A model generated the notes under the pieces. It was not told where the DNA came from. It ran no database searches and worked only from the letters and a program-made list of their open reading frames with translations. 64,000 bases of DNA, taken from SCN-70-22 sp046327755. GTDB lineage: Bacteria; Gemmatimonadota; Gemmatimonadetes; Gemmatimonadales; Gemmatimonadaceae. Where the stretch lies: contig JAXLXW010000005.1 of NCBI GenBank assembly GCA_046327755.1, positions 310,001-374,000 on the forward strand, given 5' to 3'. Shown here in pieces: positions 33,602 through 43,998 of this stretch; the first letter of the stretch is position 1, and every line of letters begins with the position of its first letter. Made by a program: the position numbers and the translations under genes.

Positions 33602-35842
33602 CTAGTTGTCCGACGTGGTTGCCGCCTTCGGCGTCGAGTCCTCGAGCGTCTTCAGCACATCCTGCCACTTGAAGCCGCCCTTGCCGAGGATCCAGTGGTC
33701 CATCCACGCCTTCTCGGCCACCGACTTGAGGAGCTGGTTGCGGGGGTCGGGGATGCCGTGCGTGTTGCCGGGGTACACGAACAGCTCCGTCGGGACGCCG
33801 AGCTTGCGCAGCGCCATGTGCAGCTCCTCGCTCTGCGGGCGCGGGACGCGCGGATCGCCGTCGACGACGTGGATCATCGTCGGCGTCTTGGCATTCTTGA
33901 TGTAGCGAATCGGCGACTGCTTCCAGTATGGCTCGAAGTCCTCGTACGGGAGCTTGTTGCCCAGGTAGTGCATGCGCACGTCCTGCATGTCGCTCTGCGC
34001 GTACATCGAGATCCAGTTGGCGGTGCCGGCGCCTGACGACGCGGCCTTGAAGCGCGTGGTGTGCGTGATGGTCCAGTTGGTCCAGTGCCCGCCGGCGCTC
34101 CACCCCAGCACCCCCATCTTGTCGCCATCCACCATCCCGTCGGCGATCAGCTTGTCGACGCCGGTGATGATGTCCTCGTAGCCCTTCTTGAAGTAGTCGT
34201 TGACGATCCCCCACTTGTGGGCCTCGCCGTAGTTAGTCGAGCCACGATAGTTGGGCTTGAGGACCATGTAGCCGTCGCCGGCATAGGCCTGGGCGCCATA
34301 GCCGCCGTTGAAGCCGAGCACGTCGGCCGACTGCGGCCCGCCGTGGATGGCGACGATGAGCGGATAGCGCTTGCCCGGCGTGTAGCCGACCGGCTTCACG
34401 AGGATGCCGCACGTCTCCTTCTTGTCGACCGACTTCCAGCAGACCTCCTCTTCCTCGCCTAACAAGAGGTTGGCCACCTGCGGGTTGGCGTTGGTGACCT
34501 GCTTCCACGCCCCCTTGTTGGCCAGGTCGTCGACCTTGTCGACGACGTAGTGGACGGTGGGCGTCTTCGGGTCGGTGTACTGGACGAGGATCTTCCCGGA
34601 CTCGTCGTCCTTCTGCGCGCCAAGCGCCGCGCGATAGCTCGTGAGCTGCTTGACGGTGTTGCCGGCGACGTCGAGGGCCAGGACCTGGTTGGTCGCCTTC
34701 ACGCCGTCGTTGAAGTAGATCGTCTTCGAGTCGTCGGACCACCAGCCGATGGTCACGTCGCCGTCGTAGCTGGCGCCGAGCTTCTTCCACTGGCCGTTGG
34801 TCGCGGCGATGTCGCGCACGTAGACCTTGTTGGCGCGGAAGTAGACGAAGTCGTCGGAGGCCGAGAAGGCGATCGTCTTGCCGTCAGGCGCAAACGAGAG
34901 GTTCGACTCCGAGATCCCCTGGTTGTTCGTGAGGCGTTCGAGCGCGCCGGACCCGAGGTTCAGCAGGTAGAGATCGCCGTGGTTCCCGCCCTCCATGGTC
35001 GTGCGCGCATAGCGGTCGTTGGGGAGGGCGCGGATGCCGGCCCACTTGCCGTCGTCGGAGAGCGAGTAGCCTTCGACGGAGAAGGCATCGCCGCTCGTCA
35101 GGCGCTTCTCGCTCCCCGTGGCGACGTCGATGACCCAGAGGTGGTTGAGCGGGATGTCCTGGTTGCGGATGCGGACATCGAACTTCTTCTCCATCCGCTC
35201 CTTGTTGGCCTTGTCGACGGAGTCGGGGGCGGTGAAGAAGATGCGTGTGCCGTCATCGGAGAAGCGCCACGACCCGACGGGGGTCGCGTGCTTCGAGAGG
35301 GGGCGCGCCTTGGCGGTGTCGATCCCCGCCGTGGGGAGGAGCCAGAGCTGCTGCTCGTCGTTCTTTCCTGCGCTGAAGACGAGCCACTTCCCGTCCTTGG
35401 AGAAGGCGAAGGCGCCGACGCCGTCCTTGGCGTCGGTGATGCGCTGCGCCTCGCCGCCATCGGGGTGCATGTAGTAGAGCTGCTGCGTGGCCGCGCCGTT
35501 GGCGGCGTCGCGGTTGCTGCTGAAGACAAAGAACGACCCGTCGGTCGACCATCGCGGGGCGTTCTCGTTCTTGTCCTTGGTGAAGGTCAGCTGGCGCGTG
35601 CTGGGGAGCCCCTCGCGCACGTTGACGACGAAGACGTCGGTGTACCGTTTCGCCTCCTTCCAGTTTGGGACGGAGAGCGCGTACAGCATGCGGCTCCCGT
35701 CGGGCGAGAGGGCGGGGGACCCCGCCTGCCGCAGGAGCTGCTGGTCCAGGAACGTCATGGGGCGCGGCGCCTGCGCCGCGAGCGAGGCCAGTGGCGCGCC
35801 TAACGCCACGAGCGAGAGGACAGACGAACGAACGGTCGGCAT
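33602..35842 (-). CDS. Exported S9 family prolyl-oligopeptidase-like peptidase
   Basis: Secreted serine peptidase of 746 residues. The signal peptide ends SLAAQAP. A seven-bladed beta-propeller (about residues 40-470), with recurring FAFSKDGKWLVFSAG-like blades, covers an alpha/beta hydrolase domain. In the hydrolase, S582 sits in GWSAGGHW, the Asp in HVVDGDPRVP, and the His in PGNTHGI. Peptides are cut on the C-terminal side of Pro, Ala or similar residues in the periplasm. The gene begins with a Leu-Gly encoded by TTA-GGC (VALGAPL), one of the GTTAGGC sites. It is probably a single transcript unit, with a long GC-rich region upstream. Confidence 0.93.
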   Translation of the reverse strand: MPTVRSSVLSLVALGAPLASLAAQAPRPMTFLDQQLLRQAGSPALSPDGSRMLYALSVPNWKEAKRYTDVFVVNVREGLPSTRQLTFTKDKNENAPRWSTDGSFFVFSSNRDAANGAATQQLYYMHPDGGEAQRITDAKDGVGAFAFSKDGKWLVFSAGKNDEQQLWLLPTAGIDTAKARPLSKHATPVGSWRFSDDGTRIFFTAPDSVDKANKERMEKKFDVRIRNQDIPLNHLWVIDVATGSEKRLTSGDAFSVEGYSLSDDGKWAGIRALPNDRYARTTMEGGNHGDLYLLNLGSGALERLTNNQGISESNLSFAPDGKTIAFSASDDFVYFRANKVYVRDIAATNGQWKKLGASYDGDVTIGWWSDDSKTIYFNDGVKATNQVLALDVAGNTVKQLTSYRAALGAQKDDESGKILVQYTDPKTPTVHYVVDKVDDLANKGAWKQVTNANPQVANLLLGEEEEVCWKSVDKKETCGILVKPVGYTPGKRYPLIVAIHGGPQSADVLGFNGGYGAQAYAGDGYMVLKPNYRGSTNYGEAHKWGIVNDYFKKGYEDIITGVDKLIADGMVDGDKMGVLGWSAGGHWTNWTITHTTRFKAASSGAGTANWISMYAQSDMQDVRMHYLGNKLPYEDFEPYWKQSPIRYIKNAKTPTMIHVVDGDPRVPRPQSEELHMALRKLGVPTELFVYPGNTHGIPDPRNQLLKSVAEKAWMDHWILGKGGFKWQDVLKTLEDSTPKAATTSDN

Positions 35843-36311
35843 CGGCGGGTGCTCCGGACGAGGGTGGGGCGATGGGACGCCCTATTCTACGGCGCGGAGG
35901 CGGCGGGTGCTGGGGGGCACGGGGGACGGGAGACGGGAGTGCGCGCGCCCCATGGGCGCGCGCTGGGGGCGCGCGGGCTGCGAGCGCGATGCCGCAGGGT
36001 GCTCGGCGCGCCGTCCGTCGACGCACCGTTCGCCTGCTGTGCCCGTCCCCCCTACCCCGTCCCCCGTCCCTCCCAACACCCGGAGCCGGACGCACGCGCT
36101 CCCGGAATCGACTCGCCCCATCTCAAGGCGCGCGACCCGAAGACCGCAGGAAGCGCCGGAGACCCCTTCCGTCCCCGGCGCCCCGTCCCGCCCATGCCCG
36201 ACCTCTTCGCGGCTTCGCGTGAGCATCCCTCAGCTGAAGCGTCGCGCATAGTCCGGCGCAGCGCCCGCCAAGCCCAGCACCCGCCCCGCGGGAGCGCCCG
36301 TCGTCGAATGC
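35843..36311. other. 469-bp non-coding region upstream of the S9 peptidase
   Basis: I see no convincing gene here. It holds a G-rich repeat block (35,919-35,943) whose first 11 bp recur inverted at 36,057-36,067, and a perfect 10-bp hairpin GCGCGCGCCC-CAT-GGGCGCGCGC (35,941-35,963). The short open frames seen are low-complexity and unlike the flanking codon use. Confidence 0.5.
35919..35943. repeat. 25-bp intergenic repeat, inverted copy at 56,445-56,469
   Basis: This G-rich stretch begins ACGGGGGACGGGAGACGGGA and is an exact reverse complement of 56,445-56,469, 20 kb away. Both copies lie in non-coding DNA next to a gene end. It is probably a member of a genome-wide dispersed intergenic family. 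Confidence 0.8.
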
Positions 36312-36881
36312 CTAACGCCGACGCCCCCCGCGCCCGCGTCCGCCGATGATGATCGGATAGCTGATCGCCGGCGTGTAGTAGTACGGCCGCCACCCCCATC
36401 CGGCGTATCCGTAGTACGAAAAGCCCCACGGGTCATAGAACGGATACGGCATCCCGTAGGCAGACGCCCGCTGCGGCTTGTTGGTTGCCACCTCCAGCGG
36501 ATTCACCGTCACGGACGCGTTTCCCTGCACATCCTTGCAGGATCGTCGCTCCTTGACCGCCTTGGCGATCAACTTGCCGTCCATCCACAGTTCCATCGCC
36601 GACTTGGCCTTGGACTGCAGCTCGACGGACTCGCGCGCGCCGAGCGCGAGCCTGGTGTGCTCGGTTCCCTTCTCCAGTCCGTACTCCAGGTCGATCGGCT
36701 TGGTGCCGTCGTTCCGGATGACGAAGCGGTCGTCGCAGAGGTAGCCGAAGGTGATCTGCGCTGCGTCGGCAATCGGCGTGCGCGCCACCTCGGTGATCTG
36801 CGCGCGGAGTGGGGCACGAGGCGACAGGCTGCCCACGAGCACAGCCAGCGTCGCCATGGCCAGTCTGGTACGGCGTTCCAC
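36312..36881 (-). CDS. Small exported protein with Gly/Tyr-rich tail
   Basis: Uncharacterised secreted protein of 189 residues. The GTG at 36,881 is preferred because GGGGAGGAATC sits right before it; this gives a clean signal peptide (MATLAVLVGSLSPRAPLRAQ). Residues about 35-125 look like one compact beta-rich domain (ITFGYLCDDRFVIRNDGTKP, RSCKDVQGNASVTVNPLEV) with a Cys pair that may form a disulfide. The last 45 residues are aromatic- and glycine-rich (YYGYAGWGWRPYYYTP) and end GGRGRGGRRR. The stop TAG is part of GTTAGGC. It has no close recognisable family and stands alone. Confidence 0.65.
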   Translation of the reverse strand: MERRTRLAMATLAVLVGSLSPRAPLRAQITEVARTPIADAAQITFGYLCDDRFVIRNDGTKPIDLEYGLEKGTEHTRLALGARESVELQSKAKSAMELWMDGKLIAKAVKERRSCKDVQGNASVTVNPLEVATNKPQRASAYGMPYPFYDPWGFSYYGYAGWGWRPYYYTPAISYPIIIGGRGRGGRRR

Positions 36882-37040
36882 GATTCCTCCCCGGTCTGGT
36901 GGCCGTCGCGATGCCAACGAACGCTGGCAGCCGCGTCGGCCTCTACATCGCTTCGACACGGGAAGGCGCGCGCCCCCCTGACGGCGCCTGCTGCAACGCG
37001 AGTCGTTAGGTGCGTGTGCGTCCGCGGGTGGCCTAACGAC

Positions 37041-37063
37041 AAAAGGATGCCTGAAGGGCATCC
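37041..37063 (-). terminator. Intrinsic terminator of the alpha/beta hydrolase gene
   Basis: On the minus strand a stem GGATGCC/GGCATCC (37,063-37,057 with 37,051-37,045, 5-base loop) is followed directly by four T. This is the only hairpin in the window with a proper U-tract. It lies about 170 bp past the hydrolase stop at 37,235. Confidence 0.75.
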
Positions 37064-37173
37064 CCTGTGTGCATACAGCACCAGCACTCCCCGCTGGGAC
37101 GGGGTGCGCGCTTTCGGAGTGGAACCCCGCCAGCTGCCGGATGTTCCGCACGTCGCGCGCACGCATCCGCGTT

Positions 37174-37203
37174 CCGCGCACCCGCCCTCCGCGCACCCGC
37201 CCT
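37174..37203. repeat. 15-bp tandem duplication
   Basis: CCGCGCACCCGCCCT occurs twice in direct succession between the hydrolase gene end and its terminator. Confidence 0.75.
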
Positions 37204-37234
37204 CCAGCGCGAGTGCCCCGTCACGCAACCGGAC

Positions 37235-38194
37235 CTACGCGCGCGTCACCTGCGCAAGCAGCTCGCGGAGTGCCGCCACCACGGCGTCCGCACGCTCGGC
37301 GGCCATGAAGCTGTGCGATGCATCGGGAAGGACGCGCTCCGATCCCCGCGGGACCGACGAAGCGATGAAGGCGTTGAGGCGCGCCTTGCCATCGATCACC
37401 TCCTGCTGCAGCGCATCGGGCATGAAGAAGCGCGCGCCGGCATCGAGGGCGCGCGCGGTCAGCACCACCAGCGGCACGTCCGGGAGCGGTGGCGCCTTCG
37501 CCAACTGCGCATATAGCGCGTGCGCGTTGGACGACTCGAGGAGTCCCGTGCGCCACCGCTTGGTGTGGTACTCGATGGCGGCGTCGCGAATAGACGGCGG
37601 ATATGCGGCGAACTTCTCCGCGAAGAGCGCCGCAAACGCCTGCAGCACCTCGACGGGCGGGACCCATTCCGCCGGACCGTCGCCGGCCGCCGATGCCGAC
37701 TCGGCGGCCGCGGCCGCGGCGGCAATCGCCGGTGGTTCGTAGGCGGGATAGTCCTGATGCGCCGGATCGAGGAGGAGGAGGGCGCAGACCCTCTCGGGAA
37801 AGCGCCGCGCGAAGTGCTGCGCGTAGCCACCTCCCAGCGAGTGACCGACCAGCATCACCGAAGACGCTCCCCCCGACTCACCGTCGAGCGCGTCCAGCGC
37901 GCTGAGCAACGCGAGCAGTTCGTCGGTGACCTGGTCGGCGGTGCGCGGGAGGGGGGCGTCGTCGCTCCACCCGGTGCCGGCTCGGTCGTACAGGATGCTG
38001 GTCGACAGGGCGCTGGCCCCTTCGAAAGCCGCCCAGTAGTCGATCCCGATGGTCCCCGCGCCGGGAAGAAAGACGATCGCCGGACGCTCACTACCCCTTC
38101 GATGCACCAGAAGGCGCCGGTCGCCAACCGACACGAACTCCCCGACGGGAGGTCTGCAAAGCGCAGTCTCACTTCGATTTGGCGATTCAGGCAT
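37235..38194 (-). CDS. Alpha/beta hydrolase
   Basis: Alpha/beta-fold hydrolase of 319 residues, probably an esterase or epoxide/haloalkane-type enzyme. It shows the oxyanion strand IVFLPGAGTIGIDYWAA, nucleophile elbow LVGHSLGGGYAQHF, acid residue in ALDAGARFFMPDAL or LLLDPAHQD, and the late catalytic His in PDASHSFMAAER. There is no signal peptide. A lid region of about 80 residues contains an Ala-rich helix. The ATG at 38,194 is favoured because the AT-rich control region starts upstream of it; a TTG at 38,242 is possible. It is divergent from the ArsR-like regulator, which probably controls it. Confidence 0.88.
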   Translation of the reverse strand: MPESPNRSETALCRPPVGEFVSVGDRRLLVHRRGSERPAIVFLPGAGTIGIDYWAAFEGASALSTSILYDRAGTGWSDDAPLPRTADQVTDELLALLSALDALDGESGGASSVMLVGHSLGGGYAQHFARRFPERVCALLLLDPAHQDYPAYEPPAIAAAAAAAESASAAGDGPAEWVPPVEVLQAFAALFAEKFAAYPPSIRDAAIEYHTKRWRTGLLESSNAHALYAQLAKAPPLPDVPLVVLTARALDAGARFFMPDALQQEVIDGKARLNAFIASSVPRGSERVLPDASHSFMAAERADAVVAALRELLAQVTRA

Positions 38195-38288
38195 AGGGCA
38201 GGAGTCGAGGGGGGTGACGGGCAGCGGAGTCCAGAAGTGCAATTAGTATCAATTTTGAGAATGTTAGCATCCGTGAGATCTTCTGTCC
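38195..38288. promoter_or_regulatory. Shared AT-rich promoter/operator region of hydrolase and ArsR-like gene
   Basis: A 95-bp divergent gap with an AT-rich core at 38,242-38,275, very unusual in this GC-rich window. It holds the dyad TCAA-TT-TTGA at its centre, plausibly the binding site of the adjacent regulator, and likely back-to-back promoters. I could not define -35 and -10 elements with confidence. Confidence 0.5.
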
Positions 38289-38834
38289 ATGGACGCCGTC
38301 GACCTCCTGATCCACCCGGCCCGAATCCGGATCGTCTACGCCCTCGCCGGCTCGCGCGCGCTCACCAGCGCGCAGCTTCAGGAGCGTATCCCGCAGGTCC
38401 CCAAGGCCACGCTGTATCGCCACATCGCCGTGCTCACCCAGCATGGGGTGCTCGAAGTGGTAGGCGAGCGCCGGGTGCGCGGCGCCGTCGAGCGAACCTA
38501 TCGATTGCGACACGACCGCACGTTGGTCACGGTCGAGGAGTCGGCGCGTATGTCGCCGGACGATCATCGGCGATCGTTCAGCGCTGCGATGGCGGCCATC
38601 CTCGCCGAGTTCAACGCCTATCTCGACGCCCCCGGGGCAGCACCGGTGCACGACGCGGTGGGCTATCGCCACTTCACGCTCTGGCTGGGCGAAGACGAGA
38701 AGGCACGCGCTATCTCGGAGATGCAGGCGCTGCTGGTCGAACTGGCCAAGCTCCCGCCTGCCCCAGGGCGACGCGCCCACCTGCTAAGCACAATCTTCTT
38801 CCCGCTCGCCGGCAACGACGGCACGCCCTCCTGA
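38289..38834 (+). CDS. ArsR/HTH-type transcriptional regulator
   Basis: DNA-binding regulator of 181 residues with an ArsR/HTH_20-like winged helix: DLLIHPARIRIVYALAGSRA, TSAQLQERIPQVPKATLYR (recognition helix), HIAVLTQHGVLEVVGERRV (wing). The C-terminal 100 residues form a ligand-binding-like domain (SAAMAAILAEFNAYLDAPG, YRHFTLWLGEDEKARAISEM). There are no metal-ligand cysteines, so it is not a metal sensor. It is divergent from the alpha/beta hydrolase with an AT-rich gap between them, a classic layout for a repressor of a detoxifying hydrolase. Terminated by the hairpin at 38,891. Confidence 0.85.
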   Translation: MDAVDLLIHPARIRIVYALAGSRALTSAQLQERIPQVPKATLYRHIAVLTQHGVLEVVGERRVRGAVERTYRLRHDRTLVTVEESARMSPDDHRRSFSAAMAAILAEFNAYLDAPGAAPVHDAVGYRHFTLWLGEDEKARAISEMQALLVELAKLPPAPGRRAHLLSTIFFPLAGNDGTPS

Positions 38835-38890
38835 GCGCGCCAGCGCGCCCCACCGACACACGACGGAGACGCGCGATCCAGAAAACACTG

Positions 38891-38926
38891 CGGGGACCTG
38901 CATCGCCCGCGCGATGCAGATCCCCG
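38891..38926. terminator. 16-bp hairpin between convergent genes
   Basis: CGGGGACCTGCATCGC (38,891-38,906) and GCGATGCAGATCCCCG (38,911-38,926) pair at 15 of 16 positions around a 4-base loop, between the regulator gene and the SusD gene. Confidence 0.8.
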
Positions 38927-38987
38927 AGGAGTCCTGTCTTTCGCCATCACCGTCGCCGTCCGGTGTCATCCGGCCGGCGATGGTTCG

Positions 38988-40373
38988 TTAGGCCTTCCGG
39001 TCGATGCAGCCGGTGTACTTCTGGTTGTTCCGCTCGGCCTGCGGCACCGGGAGGGTGACGTCGGGGCCGTACGCCGCGTTCTTGCGCGGGTTGAGCCCGC
39101 CCTCGCCGGGGAAGACCTGCGCGGCGGTGAAGCCATGCTGGCGAATCATGCGGCGCAGGTCACCCAGGCGCTGGCCGCGCCCGAACGTCCAGAACGCCCG
39201 TTCACGGAACAGCAGCTGCAACCGCGCCGCCTGCGTCCCCGGGTCGGTGAGCGGCGCCATCCCCGAGATGGTCAACGCGCCAAGCGCCGTGGGACCGGTG
39301 CGCAGGTCGTTGAGCGTCGTGAGCCACGCCGAACCGCCGGCCACCAGCTGCGACTCCGCCAGCGCCAACTGCGCGTCGACGTAGTTGGCCACCGGCACGG
39401 GCGAGTTGAAGGCCGGGAAGACATCCTGCCGGTCGTACGGCGTCACGCCGTCGAAGCCGAAGCGGAAAGCCGCCGGCTTCGTCGTCGGAACGCGCGGGTC
39501 CTTGGCCGAGACGAACGGCATCGCGTTGACGATGCGCCCGCCCTGCGAGTCGGCCGAGTCCTGCACGGTGTAGCGACGCGCGGAGGTGGCCAGCCCCCAG
39601 ATCAGGTTGTCTTCCGTCCCCTGCTGGCTGGACCAGGTGAGGTTGAAGGAGAACGTCTTGGGGATGCCGGCCACCGCCTGCCCGGCTTCGGCGAACTTGC
39701 CGGTCGCCAGGAGCGCGCGCGCGCGTCCCACCTGCGCCGAGTACTTCACGCGCAGCGAGAGCGAGTCGGTAGCGCTGCCGACGGCGACGAGCGCCGAGTC
39801 GAACGAGGCGAGCGCGATGTTGAACGCGGCCGGTCCGTCGATCGCGGTGTTGATGTCCGGGCTTCCCGTGGAGAGATCGGCGTACGGCTGCCCGTTGCAG
39901 AAGTCGAGCGCCGACTGCAGCTCGGCGTATCCCTTGAGGAAGAACATCTCGCCGATCTTCCCCTTCGCATTCGGCTGGAAGGTCTGCAGCGCCTTGGCGG
40001 CGTTGTACGCCTGGACGCGCGTGCGATGGATCTGCCGATAGGCGACGGTGACGAGCGAGTTCTCCTCGGTCACGTTGCGCTGGTCGGTCTCGTCGCGCTG
40101 CGTGAAGGTGTCGGCCGACTTCCATTCATCGACGAGGAGCCCGCCGTAGAACCACGAGCTTTCGTCGAGGGCGGTCATGTACTTGAAGACCTTGATCGTC
40201 CCGACGCGGAGCCCTTCGGCGCCGTCGGCGGAGTTGAGGTCTCCCGGGGAGATGATGTCGGGATCGGTGACGCCGAGCAGGCGATCGCGCGAGCACGCGC
40301 CGGTCGCGACGACCGATGCGGCGAGGGCCAGGGCCCCGGCGACTGCCCGATAGCGAGTAGTGTATCGGATCAT
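38988..40373 (-). CDS. RagB/SusD family nutrient uptake lipoprotein
   Basis: Outer-membrane lipoprotein of about 461 residues that captures a nutrient on the cell surface and hands it to the SusC transporter encoded 22 bp upstream on the same strand. The signal peptide ends in lipobox VVATGAC. The body shows TPR-like helices with EMFFLKGYAELQSALDFCN (the SusD helix hairpin) and ends with WTFGRGQRLGDLRRMIRQ. The ATG at 40,373 is chosen from GAGGTG nine bases upstream; a GTG at 40,385 also fits. The stop TAA is in GCCTAAC. The ligand is unknown: no polysaccharide lyase or glycosidase is beside it. Confidence 0.88.
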   Translation of the reverse strand: MIRYTTRYRAVAGALALAASVVATGACSRDRLLGVTDPDIISPGDLNSADGAEGLRVGTIKVFKYMTALDESSWFYGGLLVDEWKSADTFTQRDETDQRNVTEENSLVTVAYRQIHRTRVQAYNAAKALQTFQPNAKGKIGEMFFLKGYAELQSALDFCNGQPYADLSTGSPDINTAIDGPAAFNIALASFDSALVAVGSATDSLSLRVKYSAQVGRARALLATGKFAEAGQAVAGIPKTFSFNLTWSSQQGTEDNLIWGLATSARRYTVQDSADSQGGRIVNAMPFVSAKDPRVPTTKPAAFRFGFDGVTPYDRQDVFPAFNSPVPVANYVDAQLALAESQLVAGGSAWLTTLNDLRTGPTALGALTISGMAPLTDPGTQAARLQLLFRERAFWTFGRGQRLGDLRRMIRQHGFTAAQVFPGEGGLNPRKNAAYGPDVTLPVPQAERNNQKYTGCIDRKA

Positions 40374-40395
40374 GTGAGTAGTCACCTCGCGCAGG

Positions 40396-43506
<3,111 letters not shown>

Positions 43507-43816
43507 GGTGGATCTCCAGTGCGAGAAGAGAGAAGGGGGACGGCCAGGACAGGCCCCTCTCATCACCGCGTGGACGCTCGCACCGAACCGCCCGATCGGG
43601 TGGGGAGAGTCGCGCGAAGTTAGGATGCTGCTTCTCGCACGGAAAGGACGAGCAACGGCACAGAAAACGCTAATGTCAGGTGAAGGCGCACGCGCTGCGC
43701 TGGAACGCCGGACACGGTGCCGTGTATAGAGAAATGCGACGAGCGCTTCGCGCGCTGCCAGCCGAGTTCTTCTCTTCCCCTTTCTGACTCGTCTGTCGGG
43801 TCGCGAACGCACGCGC

Positions 43817-43846
43817 CACGGGGCCGGCTCATTGTCCGGCCCCGTG
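43817..43846. terminator. 11-bp hairpin upstream of the deacylase gene
   Basis: CACGGGGCCGG and CCGGCCCCGTG pair perfectly around loop CTCATTGT. It lies upstream of both divergent genes, about 150 bp before the plus-strand start, so it may be a leader attenuator rather than an ordinary terminator. Confidence 0.55.
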
Positions 43847-43862
43847 TTGCGTTCGCCCGCCG

Positions 43863-43894
43863 CCGTGCCGCCGTGCCGCCGTGCCGCCGTGCCG
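43863..43894. repeat. Four tandem copies of 8-bp CCGTGCCG
   Basis: CCGTGCCG repeats four times exactly, about 105 bp upstream of the deacylase gene start and just after the hairpin. Copy-number change would alter the leader length. Confidence 0.85.
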
Positions 43895-43998
43895 CCGCAC
43901 GGCCGCGCGGGTGGTGATGTGGGCGCCGTGCCCGTACGTTGCGGTCGGTTCAGCGCCTCGAACGCCCCACCCGCCAGCCCGGCACCACGCGCCCCGCC

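Larger units (their letters stand above)
36882..37234. other. 353-bp intergenic region
   Basis: No gene seen. It contains an inverted GTTAGG/CCTAAC pair (37,005-37,037), the intrinsic terminator of the hydrolase gene (37,041-37,063) and a 15-bp tandem duplication CCGCGCACCCGCCCT at 37,174-37,203. Confidence 0.5.
43507..43998. other. 492-bp divergent region between SusC and the deacylase gene
   Basis: Non-coding. It contains the SusC RBS, a GTTAGG site at 43,619, a strong hairpin (43,817-43,846), an 8-bp tandem array (43,863-43,894) and presumably the promoters of both divergent genes. No promoter consensus could be fixed. Confidence 0.5.

Noticed and set aside
35843..36311. A gene in the long gap upstream of the S9 peptidase.
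   Set aside because: Reading frames here are Arg/Pro-rich low-complexity translations without RBS or domains, and the region consists of G-rich repeats and hairpins.
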